Of a stretch of 64,000 bases of DNA, positions 1 to 14,200 are shown in pieces. The notes below the pieces were generated by a model, which did no database searches, was not told where the DNA came from, and saw only the letters and a list, made by a program, of their open reading frames with translations. The translations under genes were made by a program, and so were the position numbers. Within the stretch, counting starts at the first letter, position 1. Each line of letters begins with the position of its first letter. Source of the DNA: Motacilla alba alba (Eukaryota > Chordata > Aves > Passeriformes > Motacillidae); the NCBI RefSeq assembly GCF_015832195.1, contig NC_052019.1:45635016-45699015 (forward strand), written 5' to 3'.

Positions 1-3000
1 GTGGAAAGGAAGGACTGAGAACAGGTTCCCTGTTTGGGGCCTTAGGCAGGCTCAATTAATTTTGCAAGGCTGGGCAAGGAGAATAGCTGGAGGTTCTACA
101 GCGCCTACAACAAAAAAATTCCCAACCAGAAAATACCTGATTTCTGGCCAGAGAAATCAATCAGCTGTTTGGAACCAGGATATGTCTCATGTTTAGGGAA
201 ATAACTGAATTAAAAATGGAGTAAACCCTCTAAAGGAACTCTGTGAAGGCTTTTCATGGGGGAAGGAAGAGACCATGCTGCCCAGGCTATGAAGAGCATG
301 CTAACCCTGAATGGAGGTTGCAGGCATGAGCAGACACCAAGCACATGCATGTTAGAAACAAGTTGCATTAGAAGTCACAGAGTGGTTCCCTTACTTCTCT
401 CTTCTGTCTGGAGAAATGAAGCCAAAGAACGAATAAGAAGAAAAGATGAAACAGATTAAGAAGAAGAAAAGAGAAGTCATTTCTTGTTCCTGTGAGATGT
501 CCTGTGCAGTGACTGTCACAAGAAGAAACCTCAATTGAATACAATGCCACTGAAACCAATGTGCTGTCATTAAGACAAATCTGTATGCTCTCTAGATCAG
601 CTCAGGGGTGGTAAGTTACAAGAGTGATAATTCTGAATCTAATTCATTGGTGATGTAACCCAGGCAATTTTGTTTTACTGATTTATTTTAGTGGCACATT
701 TTCACTTTCTTAAAAGAAATCTAACTGAAATAAGCCCGCAGAGGGAAAATGGGACAGCTAAATTGGTAGTCTTCATGTAGATTCTGTAAAGGTAATGAAG
801 ATACTCAGAATTTTTTCTTTGTTATTCTTTATGGCCTCTGAAAAATTTCACTGCAAAATTTAGTTTGCATGTATATTCCAGCAGAGTGTGTGGAGTCCTG
901 TGAGCAGAATGCCCATCCTGATTACCCCAGAGGATCAGGAATGTCAGACTGTTACAAAGGAAAAACCAGAGCCTAGGACAGGCCACAAGAAATAAAGCTC
1001 AAGTCCTGTCCTGCCATTTTTTTCACCTGCAGGGTGCTTGAGAAGATACCTGCTCGAGGATTTGTTCTCAGTGCAGAGATCTCCCAGAGGTACAAAGAAA
1101 AGCCTCCCACTGTCCATTAAGAGATGTGTGATCTGAGGCTAGAAATATGGTCTTCAGCCAAATGAGTGAAAAGTATAAAATTGCAAAGAGCAGTTCTTGA
1201 TATCTTGGCAAGAAACCCAAGACAGTATTTGACACTCATCTACACACAATGCTACAGCCCTGCACTGCTGAACTCCTAAAGGCACGACATCAGATATGCA
1301 ATCCTGGCTCTGTGGTCTCTGTGATTAAACTGCTGCCATGCAATCTGGCGTAGTAACTGGTGTTGGACACACGGTACCCCAAGGGGCTCTTGGTGTTTTA
1401 GACTGTTGCCAAGAGTTGCTGTTGACTAGAGGCACAGTAGTAAACCCTCTTTCAGCTGCTTCCCACTCTCCCATATTTCTCTGTGAAGTGTTTATGGATG
1501 GGACATCTCCATCTTCTGGAAGTGAACTCTTCTTACTGACTCCCTCTGTAAGCAAACAGTAAAACCCCAAGGGACCTGGTGGCTGAGTTAGGTTTGAGGC
1601 CCCAGCACCAAGAGGGTGAGACAATTGCTGGATACTGTGGGAGTGTAGAATGACCCTATCTTTTGCCTTTAGCAAAGAGGGTCAAACAGACACACCCTGT
1701 CTCCTGGACCCTTCTACACAGAGGACCCTTGGCCATGGTGTTACTGGCCCATCCTGAAATTTGGCAGGTTCTGAAGCTGAGCCTAGCTAACTAGGTTGCA
1801 CATAGTCTGTACAAATGCTGAACTCAGTGAAATGCAGAACACCAGCACTAGTTCATGTTTCAGGCACATGGACAAGGTCAAGCCACTAAGATGGTGTTTA
1901 AACTGAAGGATCTGGGATGCTTCAAGACCTTCAGATCCTTGTGATCTGAGGTGTGTATTCTAGTCATCTAGACTGGTGTAATGCTTTAAGCAGTCAAAAA
2001 TATGTGGAATAAGCCTATGTATTCAACTACAGGAAGGAAACCAGGCATGCAAGCAAGCTTAAAGGGAATTAGAGTGTGTTCTCATCAGGTCCTTGGTGTG
2101 TTCCGAAGGAGATGGGCACCTGGAAGGTCCTGTGTAGCTCATATGCCATGCAGACATTCTTTTTCATCTGCCCTTTGAGCAACAATTGCCTAACTAGAGC
2201 AACAATTGTCTCCCATGTGGTGTAAAGATAAAAATCCATTGGTGTTTGTGAAATGATCAGTTAACTTGGTAAGGAAGAGCATTTCAGCATATGGTTGACA
2301 AATTAAATCCCTAATTTCTGTCTAGAAATGGGTACCTCCTATGCATAATGCACACTTTATTTTTTGTGGATTTTTAAAAAACTATTTTTAATTTTCATTT
2401 TTGGTGTTGTTGTTGTTGTTTTTTTTAATGCACAAGATTAGTGTTCCAACTCCATGTCTTTTATTCTGGTGAAAAACATAATCTTCATAAAATTATCTGG
2501 AGACAAAGCGGCTTGTTTGCCTATAGACTGGAAATTGGCTACCTTCACTAAGGAACCACAAAAGGTTTCAATCAAAAAGACAGGCATAGCTACAAGAAAA
2601 ACTGGCTCAGAACGAAGCAGCCGCCTCACTGTGATATCATTAAAGAAAGACTCTAATAGGCTGGGACAGATTTATATAATTAGTACAACTAGTTCATCAT
2701 CTGAGACAAGGCACCTACAGCATGTCTCTCTGTGAAATTGTAGACAAGTGTGAGCTGATTACATTACATGTAAGTAGTGGGGTGAAGCAGCACATTTGGT
2801 CCAAATACATGCAAAAAGATCACCTAATAGTTTAGGTACTATAGCACGGGTGATTTATACCTCTCTGCTTTGTCAAATCAAGTTGACCAAGTCAGACCTT
2901 TCCATTTGGTCTTCCCAAGGAAAAGCACAAAGCATTTTAGGGGCTCGTCTCCAGAAAAAGTGCCACAGTGGTAGAGATGCCAACTTTTCATTTTCCCAGT

Positions 3001-5584
3001 GGGTGGTCTGCTGCAAAATTCCCAAAAGGCAAAGGATCTAGAGCTAGACAGGGCCTCTCTTAAGCTAAAGTGTTTAAGAGATTTTTTATGCGTAATTTAA
3101 GATGTTTGCTGAGAAACAGAGACTCTGATTTAACTATTTGCAGCTTATGATTTTTCCATTAGAAAATCTTATGGAACCATCAGCACATTCCATATTTGAC
3201 AGACCACAAAAATCACAGTTTTTCCCCTCAAATCTGTTGCCCCACAGCAGTGGTCTTTGTTCTTCTCCTTTCTAATTAGGCTTGTGCTTATTTGGAAATT
3301 GTCACAGAAGACACTCAACTGCTGTCATTCACACCAAGCAATATGAGACTCTAAAAATATTGCCACTAGCCTCTTTTGGGGCAATTTGCAAAACAAGGAT
3401 GTCATCTGGAAGTCTGGGCAGACTGACATCCCTGCTTAATATTTAACACAATCCCCCCAAACACCCAAAAGTTTCACTAACTCTTTTCTGTGCAGAGCCC
3501 TTTCTCTAGCAGCCAGGAAGATCAAACTGTAAAGACGGCGAGCAGCAGTCAGCATTCTTGCACATATAAACTTCTGAGTCATCCCAAAGATGTTGGAACT
3601 GCATTGCAATAGGCAACTACATCTAATTGTCTCCCTTATTTAAGTATTATCTTTTTTGTAGGAAATATATAACTTTTGTTTGACAGTGCAACAGGGTGGT
3701 CCTCTTTAAGTAGCCAAAAGGACCTGGAGCCAGTTTTCCCTTCTGCTCACCCCAGTAAGCTCTTTTTAAGGAAGTAGACGTGTGAAGGAACAGCAGACAA
3801 CATAGAGACTGGAGCCAGATGTTCCTCTGAGAGCTGCCTCCTGACTGGGATACAAATCCAGCTGCTTACTGACTTGGGGATTCCAGGCAGAAAGCTCTGG
3901 GATTTGCCATGTGTGTGCACAGGCACAGACTTCACTCCCCTATGCTTACTCTCCCCAGCCTGCAGATGTTGGTGGAAAGTGTCTGCTTGTCTGGGAAATG
4001 GATGCTGTGGGCATGATGAGTGTGTGCCATACAAGCCTTTTGGGAGAAAGATTCAGCTTCCCAAATTGTGCAGATGAGTTAGGCAGGCACATTTCTCCTC
4101 AGACCTGTGTTAAGAAATCCTGTTCTCTGAAGTGAACTGCTGCCTTAGATAGTCTGGGCATTTGTCTAATTTAAGGGAAAAATGTTGAGGAAACTGCTCT
4201 ACTGTGGATGAGCTGCAAGCTGACAACTTGCACCTAGCTTGTAAAATATATTCGATATTTCTTGACAAGCTTACAAACAACTCCTAGTTAGGATAATAAA
4301 CTGCTTTGCCAAAGTCAACATGGGCTGTAGCACATATTGTATCACCACCAAAAACCACCTTCCCTCTAAAAAATATGGTTCAACCCCAGACAACCTCTCT
4401 GCTCCAAAAAGGGTTTAATGTCACTGATTCTGGGGGAAGACAGAGAGCTTCCCTGCACTACTGGTCTATAGGTCTAAGACCCTAACTATAAGTCTGGTGG
4501 GATGTGATTCCACAGGTTGTACAGATTGCTTGCTTGGACATGGCTAGGGATAATAAGCCACAAAAGCTGCAGAAAAGTCCATTTAGCTTTTTATTTTATA
4601 CTTTTTTCAATGTTCAGGAACAGGTGTCACACATGTAAATCAAGATACACGAGGCTCTTGCTTACAAATTCTGGAGAGGTGCACCATAGCCCAGGACTCT
4701 GAAGCAGGCCTCTACACTCTGTACCTGTTCTTATTCACAGTGTGTTTCATTATGTGACGGTGCCAGTGACAATTATCCACACTGGAAATACTAGGGCAGG
4801 CTCTGGCTTTTTGCTGCTGAGCAGTCATGTCATTCAGCTGCCTTTAAATTACCTCCTCTGGCACAGAGGTCTTGGTGGGCTGTGAACCACCTGGGTTATT
4901 TGTCCTCTGCCGCTCCATGCTGTGTGTGCAGGTTAAAGGGAGAGAGCTTTGCAGACTTCATCCAGTCTGTGTGGCTCAGCACGGCTGTGTTGCCTGTGAG
5001 CCCTGGAGCTGGCCATCACCAGAGGTACCCAGCCCCTGGGACAATACACGCTGCCAACCCAGGGCTGTCAGCACGGGTGGCTGAGGTCCAGCACTGCAGC
5101 CAGAGCCTTGGCAGCTCTGCAACTCACTTTCACTCACAGCCAGGATTAGGAGCACCTCTCATCCTCCTTGATAAAACCCAGCATGGGAGTGGATTTGACC
5201 TGCTCCTAAGCCAAGTGCAGCTCAGCAGCCACAGCTTGGCCAGCTGTGCTTCACCCTGCTAGACCCCACATCTTCATGGTTTTGAGGCTTGCCTCCAGAA
5301 ACTTTGACTGTAAAGTGGCAGCACTGGTTGCTTCATCTTCTAGATACAAAGAGCAGCAGAAGTGAATTAGTGGAGAAGGAGGGATCACTGTTTCTCCAAC
5401 TGCACTAACATTCCCTCTAGAAAAATAGCTTATTAGTATTTTAGACTAGTGCTTTTAATTGGTAGTTACTTGCTGGCTTTGCAATACAATAATCCCAAGG
5501 AAGACGGGTTCACATTCAGCTAAGCACTGCTAGCTAGCACAAGGTGAGAAATTCCCTGGTCAGAAAGGCTGCCATTTAAATAGA
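1..5584. other. Intergenic DNA, no gene seen
   Basis: No gene, exon with splice signals, or repeat family was recognised. ORFs of 60-126 codons here lack recognisable domains. The part around 4860-5260 is somewhat GC-rich. Confidence 0.6.
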
Positions 5585-5710
5585 TAAGGCAAATTGTAGG
5601 AGGAGAAACAGAGCTAGAGGAAAGTGAAAAGACTTGCTCAAGGTCACATGGCAGATCAGTGGCAGATCAACAAAACAGTCTGGTTGTCTGAAGTGCCAGT
5701 CTACTGCCTT
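5585..5710 (-). mobile_element. MIR-like SINE fragment
   Basis: The reverse complement reads like the MIR core: a GATCTGCCACTGATCTGCCA block, TGTGACCTTGAGCAAGT and a CTAGCTCTGTTTCTCC block. It is heavily diverged, as expected for an ancient amniote SINE. Confidence 0.65.
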
Positions 5711-6440
5711 GGGAAATCTTTAGAACAAGGTCTCTAATAGCTGTAGCTATCCTCATGCCTATAATGTCCCTCTGCAGGTGATATATCACAACTCAAATTC
5801 TGACATCCCAGAAGTAGGAATTCCATACTTCATTCATTTAGAACACGATCCCCTAATGTGGCTAATTTGAAAGTGAAATGGTTTGTTACATCAGTCATTT
5901 ATTTTTGAAAATTATATTCTGTGAAGTGCAGGTGAACTGAAGCCTACTTTTTTTTTCTGCGCTGAGAGGAACATGCTGGTGACCATAATCTTGGCTAAAA
6001 TATGGGATAAGGAACTTTTTGTCCTTCTCCCTCCCCCCACCACCATGTGCTATTTTGAGTTGGCATGTGTTTACAGAGATAACATTTGATGTCATAGTTG
6101 CCACATTTGACAGAGAAAAGCCTGAGAGAACCATTAACTATAGGACGAGTCAGCAATCTAAGGTATCTTTGTCCTTTGCTAAATGATTAGCTCAAAGCAA
6201 TGCTCCATCTGAAGTTTCCAGCCCAGGAAAATCCCACAAACAAACATTCTAATAGCTATTATAAAATAAAGAATCCTTTATATGTAACAGAATTTTACAA
6301 CTGTGCAAAATCATCTCATCTTTATTGCCCACCAGAAAAAAAAACCACTTATTTGTATTCATTTCTAAATGCATTACAGCAATGTTAACTACAGATTTGA
6401 AAGCATCAGTGAAAGAGAGAATAGAAACTAGAGATAAATA

Positions 6441-6555
6441 GGAGTCAGGATGCCAGATGTCTGTTTCTTCTCTACCACTTGGTTGCTTTGTAACCCTGGG
6501 TATGTTGCTTGAGCTCCCCACCTCAATGCATTTATGCAAAAGGCAAAAATGATTT
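6441..6555 (+). mobile_element. MIR-like SINE fragment
   Basis: Reads like the MIR core in forward orientation: a TCTCTACCACTTGGTTGCTT block, TGTAACCCTGGGTATGTTGC, then a CTCAATGCATTTATGCAAAA block. It lies about 730 bases from the first copy, in the opposite orientation. Confidence 0.65.
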
Positions 6556-6968
6556 CTCATTCACAGAAAGATTCTACTTCTTTTGGCATAGATCCAGCCC
6601 CTTGGCCCTTCCAGGCATCTGCTTGTGAAGATGCTGGGAGAAGTTTTTTCTCCCCAGTGAGCTGTGAATCCTACGGGATCATGTTCAGTAGACTAGATGC
6701 TGCACCAAAAAGAAGTGTGGCATGGAAACTGCATTCCTAGGATATTGCTGGTTGTAGCTGCTTTGAAAACCCTTGATGGGGAGGATGTTGCTGGTCTATC
6801 ATGAAGACCCAGACTGGACTTTATTCTCTTAGACACCTTTAAGCCATCAGAGCAGCCACTGATATTTTTGCCTGCAACTCAGTTGGTTTCTTGCAGCCAT
6901 AGCTGTAAGGGAAAGATGGGAATAGGATAGGGACAGCTTAATTTGCCTGTGTAGGGGACAGGTAATGT

Positions 6969-7092
6969 TCAGCTTGAGGCTTCTCACCTGTGTAGAAAAA
7001 CCCTGCTTTCTTCTCCTCAGTTAAGAAGAGAGAGACAGAGGTGGCCCAGTTTGCCACACAGAGGGAAGAGAGAATGGGGTGGGCTGGAACTG
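6969..7092 (+). repeat. Left arm of a 124-bp inverted repeat pair
   Basis: Its reverse complement matches 8529-8652 with 9 mismatches in 124 positions and no net indel (about 93% identity). Similarity stops abruptly at both ends. It matches no repeat family I recognise. Confidence 0.85.
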
Positions 7093-8528
7093 GTAATGGG
7101 ATCTCAGCAGCTGGAGGAAGAATTTAAATATGCATTGTGAAGCATATTTAAATTCACTGCTAATGCATTAAGAAAAGTGAGATAATTTTTAACACACTAC
7201 TTGTGAAATATATTCCTTGAAGAAATGCTTTAGCAAAAGGTGTGACAGAGATGCCTGTATTAGTAACTGCTGTTATTGGGAAATACAGCACTAAATTGCA
7301 TCCATTAGAATGTAAAGTTGTCTCATGTAAATGACAATTTAAAAATTTTTCCATACTTTCCTTCATACAAAAAACATCCATGATGGTCGTCTATCTTTGA
7401 TTGCTGATTTATGTATCTTTTGGTGGAAGATTCAACACAAATGGCTCATGCAGTGTTTCCAGGGCTAATGAAATTAATCCAATTAATTAATTTGGCTCAT
7501 TTTCCAAAGAGAGAAAAACACTCATCCTGCTGCAAGGCAATGGCTTGTATATGCTTAGGAGCAGGGATGTTAATTTGCTGAAAAGGTTCTGCTGGTGTGA
7601 GGAACATGCCCTTTCCTTTCCTAAATATTATCAGCCAAATTTCTGAAATTCTAGTTTGGATGTACTCTAGAGAGACTTCTTAGAGCTGGGCAGCTAAAAT
7701 ATCTGAAGCTTACATGTGTGGTACCCCCACAGCTTGCATCAAACTGTGGCTGCTGCAGGAAACATGCACGGATGTGTTACAAAACCAAGCTGCTGCAGTA
7801 CACCCCAGCCGGCTCCCTGGACTGATGGCAAGACAGGGCTGCTGTTTGCTTCACTCCTTGGAACCACCCAGGCATCTGTCAAACAGACCCACAGGCTGTC
7901 CTTCTGAACCCCAGCTACCCACCCCAGGCTCCACTGGGCTGGGCAGGCTTTTCCTTGGCCAGCTTGGAAGATCTTAAAGAGAGTTTGTGGTCAAGTGATG
8001 GCTGGAATCACCACTTTTTATAAAGCAGAACTTGACAAAAGAATTAATTTATCCAGGCCAGGCTGAAATTTAGGGAGGGCTGAACACTTTTTCTGTAGAG
8101 ATGATTCAAACTAAACACTGCTTGAATCAGAACACTCACAGCCCAAGACCATGACAGCCTGAGACAGCACAGACAAGGGCACTGTGGCATTAGGAAGAAC
8201 TGTGATGGGTCATGATCCAGTCTGCAGTTTGTAAGTGCGAGTAGTGGGCAATCAGCGCAGATAATGAAGGCAACAATAGTGAGTTTGGTTAGACGAGATT
8301 TTCCATCATCATGGTGAAGAGCATGCTGGGGGAAGAGCTCAGCCTGAGTGGGCCCCATCGCCTGCGTCACCTCTGCCACAGCCATGCAAAGTCAGGCTGC
8401 TGTTTCCATCCAGGAAGGGCTCAGGGATGAGGTGGTAGCAGCTGTGGCTGGAGATGAAGCGGGACTGTCACTATCAGTTGGTCTGGGAATGACATTATTC
8501 CATCCTCAGGATTTTGCACGCAGGAACC
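7093..8528. other. Spacer between the inverted repeat arms
   Basis: 1,436 bases. No gene, terminal motif or transposase-like ORF was recognised inside. Confidence 0.6.
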
Positions 8529-8652
8529 CAGTTCCAGCCCACTCCATTCTCTCTTCCCTCTGTATGGCGAACTGGGCCGCCTCTGTCTCTCTCTTCTTAT
8601 GCCAGGAGAAGAAAGCAGAGTTTTTCTACACAGGTGAGAAGCCTCAAGCTGA
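8529..8652 (-). repeat. Right arm of the 124-bp inverted repeat pair
   Basis: Partner of 6969-7092, separated by 1,436 bases. It keeps CpGs (GCGA, CCGC) where the left arm has CA, suggesting CpG decay in the left arm. Confidence 0.85.
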
Positions 8653-11188
8653 ATATTTGCTCATAGGTGGGAAGAGGAGGCCAAAGAGCAGTACTGGTGT
8701 GCAGCCTTCAGCTCGAGAATGGTGCCTACATGTTTTAGGACTGAACAGCTCTTTAAACTCACACTGTGCACATGTGTCCCAGTGATGTCCCCAGCCCAGG
8801 TCACATCAGGACCTTGCTGTGCAATATTCCCCATGCCTGGCATGGAGCTGCAATAGACCCCGGGATGGGGACTGGAGAGCACACAGTGGCTCTGCCAGGA
8901 GTCAGCATTGGTTGTTAGAAGTTTATATCTCTATACACGAGCAGTGCTACAGCTATGCATGGAGATTACAACCCATTGTTGTGACAGCTAGAGAAGGGAG
9001 GGGTGGGGAGCTGGAGTTTGTTTGTAATCAGCGCCCCTAAGATTCTCATACAGAAGAGGAGGCTATCAAAAGTGTTGGTCCTAAGGTAACACCAAACTAC
9101 ACAATTTTCTCCAAACTTCTTCTTCAAACCCTATTTTGTCCAGTGAAAATAATTGCTAGATATGCTACTGGTGAATAATGCCAGTGGAATTTGTACCATG
9201 TAATGGTGAGTACCTGAAGAACACAAAGTAACCTCTCTGGTATTCCAATTTTGTGGAAAATTCTTGACTTTACCCTCTCTGTGTTTACTTCACCATGATA
9301 AAACCAAAGACAATACTCTTCCTCTTTGTCTTGCTTGGGAAAATTTTATTTGCCCTCTAAGCTCAGGAAAATAGAGAAAAGAACAAAAGAAAAAGAAGAA
9401 AAATCAAAATAAGCAAGCAGAATCAGATTGTTTTTTTCCTTAAAAACTTTTGAGTATTTTAAAACCCAAACATTTTTCACAGAAAAAAAAAGCTCACATC
9501 TGTTACTTATAAAATTCCATTTTAATGTTTTTTTTTTTGTACTGGCTCCCAGTCAGATGACAAAAAAGCAAATTAGACACAAGAATTACATGTTGTACCA
9601 GTAAGTGCTAGAGTGCCTGAAAGAATATAGCAGTGATTACCTTTTTTCTAAAGATTTGGCAAGGGAGGTATGATTGGAAGAGGGATAGAAGGAGCAGAGG
9701 TAGCTTGAGAACAAAGAGAAAGGTGATTAATAGAATACAACTCTCTTTATCTTCCCTGCTTCAAGATACCAAAAATATTCAGGTGAGTAACGAAAAAGGC
9801 AAGTACACATTACATCCCTGATGAGAGCCTCAGTCAAATGAAACAAACTTCCAGATAAATCCATTTTCTTCTTCAGATTAATATATTCAAAAAGGCACAA
9901 GCTTGTCAGCTTGGGCACTAGACTTATTTTTAAACATTTATCTAGTCAACATGCCAAGCTCCTTGACAGGCTCACAAGCAGAATTCTTAAGCCCAGCACT
10001 TTATAGCTGCAGAACGGCACTGCTGCCTTCCTTGGGAAGCGCATTATTTCGGTCTGCACACAGGAGCTGTGTCTCTTCCTGCACTCGGGCATAAGAGCAC
10101 AAACACAGGCATTCCCCTCTGCCCCATATCGCGACTGCCATTATACCAACATAAAGCCCCCATACCGATGTTGTTATTCTTCACCAGGAAAAGGAATGAA
10201 TTGCAAGCACCTTCCTGCCACTGTAAGTGTATTGATACCAGGAGCTGTAGATGAAGTTAAAAGACCCCCCTTGTGCTTCCCCCTCTCCAGGTCTCTCACA
10301 CAACTGACACAGTTACATTTGTACAAAATCTAGCTATAGAGCAGGCTTTCATGGACCAGGAGTATTAACTCTTTTTTAATCCACTTAGACTAACAGCAGT
10401 GTACTGCTAATTCACATGGCGAAGGGCAAAGGGCTTTTTGCAAAGAACAACTTTTCCTTGTAGCAAAAATAGATGAACCCACTTTCCTCCAAAGAATTGA
10501 TTACTGGATGCCTTTGTGGATTTTGTACAGCAATCTGCTCATGTGAACTAGGTGTAGTTTGGTGGATGCAGAGGCTTAACCCCCCTTCCTCCGACAAAAT
10601 GTGGGAAAGGAAGAAATTTATGCTTAAGATGAGGATTGCAAAAAAATGCAGTATCTATTTATTTTTTTACACATAACATGTTTGTCTTTACCAAACATTT
10701 AAAAATAATAGTAATACAGAGCCCTCTGATGTTTTCCTAAAATGTCTGTAATGCTAAGAATCTCAGTATCCATTAATTTGGCAACACATATTAATGGGAA
10801 ACAAAACCATAAATTCATTAAGAGTTAACTTTGTGCTGTTAACCCTGCTGCTAGTCCAAAGGAGCCGTGGTCCATAAAGAAGTTTCTTATGAAATGGACA
10901 ACTAAATATTACGGTTTTATTAAATATTAAAGGATCATGTACACTTTAGTGCACTTTACATACATACTTGTTTAGATTGGGTTTTAAGCCATTCAGGATT
11001 TTCAATAGAAATCAAGCATTCCAGAATCCAGGCTACTGCTGCTGCCTCAGTTGAGATAAGCTGCTAAAGGAATTTTTAGATATTACATGGTCTCCTATGT
11101 GCTACTTACCATTCAATTACATCAGTACTGTCTGATCCAATGCAATAAAGACAGGCACTGTGGTAATTCTAAGAAAACAGAAATACAT

Positions 11189-11240
11189 ATTATATATATG
11201 TACACACATACACATATATATACACACACACACAGACATT
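11189..11240 (+). repeat. Imperfect (TA)/(CA) dinucleotide tract
   Basis: Alternating purine-pyrimidine sequence: TATATATATG, then ACACACATACACATATATAT, then a (CA) run. Confidence 0.85.
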
Positions 11241-14200
11241 AGCAGGCACCACCAGACCAGAAATGATTGTAAACTGGAAGGCAGGCATGTGAAGGCAATT
11301 CGTACCCATGTTTGTTCAATGTTTTAAAATCTCCTTTAAGTATTCAGAATTTTCCTTCTGGAAATTTTCTTGGAGCAATGGGAGATCCCTCAGCAATTAA
11401 ATGAATATGCAAATATTTTGAAATTTCTAACACTAGTTATACCTATAAAATCTCAGTGATATTCACATAGTTCGAGTCAGATTTGTGTTTCAGTGCTTTG
11501 CTGAAAGAACCAAGCAGATTTTTGCCTACTCTCTTAGCAAAGAAGTTACATCAATGCTAACAAAAAGACTTTCTGTATGAACTGGTTATTAGTCACGTTC
11601 TGTCGGTATGTCAGATTTTGCTTCCTCCTTGCCTGACAGAACATCTACTAAATCTGTATTCACCTGTAGACTAAAGCAAGTAGAATAAACCAGGACTGGA
11701 TGTTTTTGTATTAAGCATTACCAGAAAAATTTAGTCTGCAACAAGTAAATCCCAGCCTTGTGGATTAGTAGAGATTAAAACTATAGAAAGTTATTTTCTT
11801 CCCCTATTTAATCACATTTGAAGGCAGCCTTACATCTGCATTCACTTGCACTTACCATTCTTTACAAATTTTCCACTGAAACTGATTTGATTTTCTCAAT
11901 AGTAAAATGTCAGCAGCAGCCAAAGTGAGGCTTTTCTGGCAGGTCGTGATAGAGATGAAAATTACACAGCCCTCCTTTTCCTCGTCCTTCTTTGGGGTCA
12001 GTTTCTTACACTGTGATTAATGGCACCTAGATCCAGGCGAATCCTGCTGTACGGCCAGCACAGCTTCCTTAAGCATACCATTGTGCTCCCTGTACCAGCA
12101 CGTGGCCGGAGCCTGGGGGAGCGTGGAGCACATACCTCCATCCAGCCTCCCGAAATGCAGCGAGGGTATGGGTGGAAGCCATCCTTTGTGTGTGTGTCAG
12201 ATCTGGAAAATAACAACTGTTTTTTTTGTTTTTTCAATAAAGCACAGAGCCAACAGCATCTCCAGTTAGTTAACTGTGATTCTTGTAATTTCTGTTCATA
12301 ACAATAATTTCGGTCTAATACATCTGGGAGGTGGCAGTGATGTTATTTCACTTAACAACACACAACTTTTCAGTTCTCATCCCGCAAATTGTATCACACA
12401 GTTGGTGCTCTGTAGAAAGAAGGCTCCTCTTCAGTGGACCAGATGGCAAGTTTAGGGCTTTTTAAATCAAAAACTCACCACAGCAAACAGACTCGGTGAT
12501 GTTGCACACAGAGACTGCTGAGCACATGAAACAAAGACCCAGCTCCTGCTCACACAGATGCATGAGCTGATCATTTGGGCTTTGTGGGGAGGGATTAAAT
12601 CCTGGTGCCTATGCCTTGCCTGTGGGACAGTGGCGCTCCATGTTACTGCACCTCAGGGAGGTCGCTCTGGCTCCCTGCTAGTCCACAGAAACCCTTTCCT
12701 CCCTCCAGACTGGGCAGGGGGCAAAGCACAGGGATCACATTCCCACATTTCACCCCAACACAGAGTCAAGACATAGCTGAGCCAGACAGCAGAACCCAGG
12801 AGCTAAGCAGTACTCAGGGTCAGACTGCATAAACACAGTCAGTATTAAATCTGTATTACTTGCTTTCACTGCAGTGCCTTGGGTCTCTGAGAACCTTACT
12901 GTGCCAGGCACTGTATGAGTCCAGAACAAACTTACCCCAATATAGAATTTGAATAAGGACAGTATTGAACCGTGACAGATTTAGAACACAGCCTTTAAAG
13001 ATATCATTAAAAATGTTTTAAACCTCTGGATTTTTGGAACAACACCATCCCCTACCCCTTTAGAGAGGAGATCTTGTCAGGCACTAAATAAATGTTTACA
13101 GAAAGGTGTTTATGACTCTACATTAAATAATAGTTTTAGATGGAAATGTTGACAGAGTCTGAGTGCTACCAATGCTTCTCAGAAGCTCGATGCATCTGGG
13201 AATTTATTTCCTTTTACAGCCTATGATAAAAAAAGGGAATAGCTTATCCATGTTTTAAAATCTCACATCCAGGGCCAACCAAAATGATCTGTAATTCCTG
13301 AAAACAGGAATTTCTACTGGAAACAGGAACAGAACCTCTACTGTAGATTTTTTCTGCAGGAAAAGCATTATAAAAATCATCTCCATATGTCGCACAAAAT
13401 CCTTTTTCTGTTTACAACTCATTGTTTCAGAAGCTGGGATTTTTAACTATCACTGTCTTTTCATTTTTCTATTCCTCTTGTTTATCTTTGTATCTTAAAA
13501 TGTGTATTTGCTTGAGAAAAGTCTTCTTAATTTTGACCCACTGGTGGCCCAGCTAAGCGCTGAGCTAATATTGACTAATATTTCAAAATAAATTGCTCCC
13601 TCTAGTGAGATCACGGCAGTACTGATGCCTAGCAGATGTGCCTGAAAACTGCTTGAACGTGTTTCTCTGTACCACTCGATTAAGCAGCTGGGTCATTATG
13701 GACTTGATTCTGTGCTTCTTACACAAAACTCCAGATGATCCCAAGAGGAGACTTGCCCGAGCAAGGCATGATAAGGCTTTCTGCATTTAAGATAATATTA
13801 TTTACAAAGGCTTTTGCCTCCTACACCATTAAAATCTTCCCTTAAACAACACACCAATTAACTAGCAGACCTTTTGAGGAGCACACTAGCTTGCCGAATG
13901 CTAATGTCTTTGCTATGAATAAGTTTCATACAAATAATACTGTTATCACCATCTCCTTCATTTCTTTCAGCTGCAAGTTGCTTGAAAAAAACCCAAAGAA
14001 ACATCCAATTTAAGGTAGACCTCACTTCAAACATGATCTGGGTGCTTCAATTTGTTCCCCTGCATCAAGCAGCTTTTAATGTAAAAAAGAATCTTTTATA
14101 TGGCATATTTTGTGGCATCTTCAAAAGTCTCCTGAGGAAAAAAAAAAGCTATTTAAAGGAAACAGCATTAGCATTATTTTTATCCCCTTCTAGCCTGTCA

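Noticed and set aside
1325..1675. 116-codon minus-strand ORF
   Set aside because: No domain or family recognised, and an overlapping plus-strand ORF of similar quality exists.
8348..8785. 145-codon plus-strand ORF containing YTGEKP, like a C2H2 zinc-finger linker
   Set aside because: No Cys/His finger pattern surrounds it, and the motif lies inside the inverted repeat arm. The match is most likely chance.
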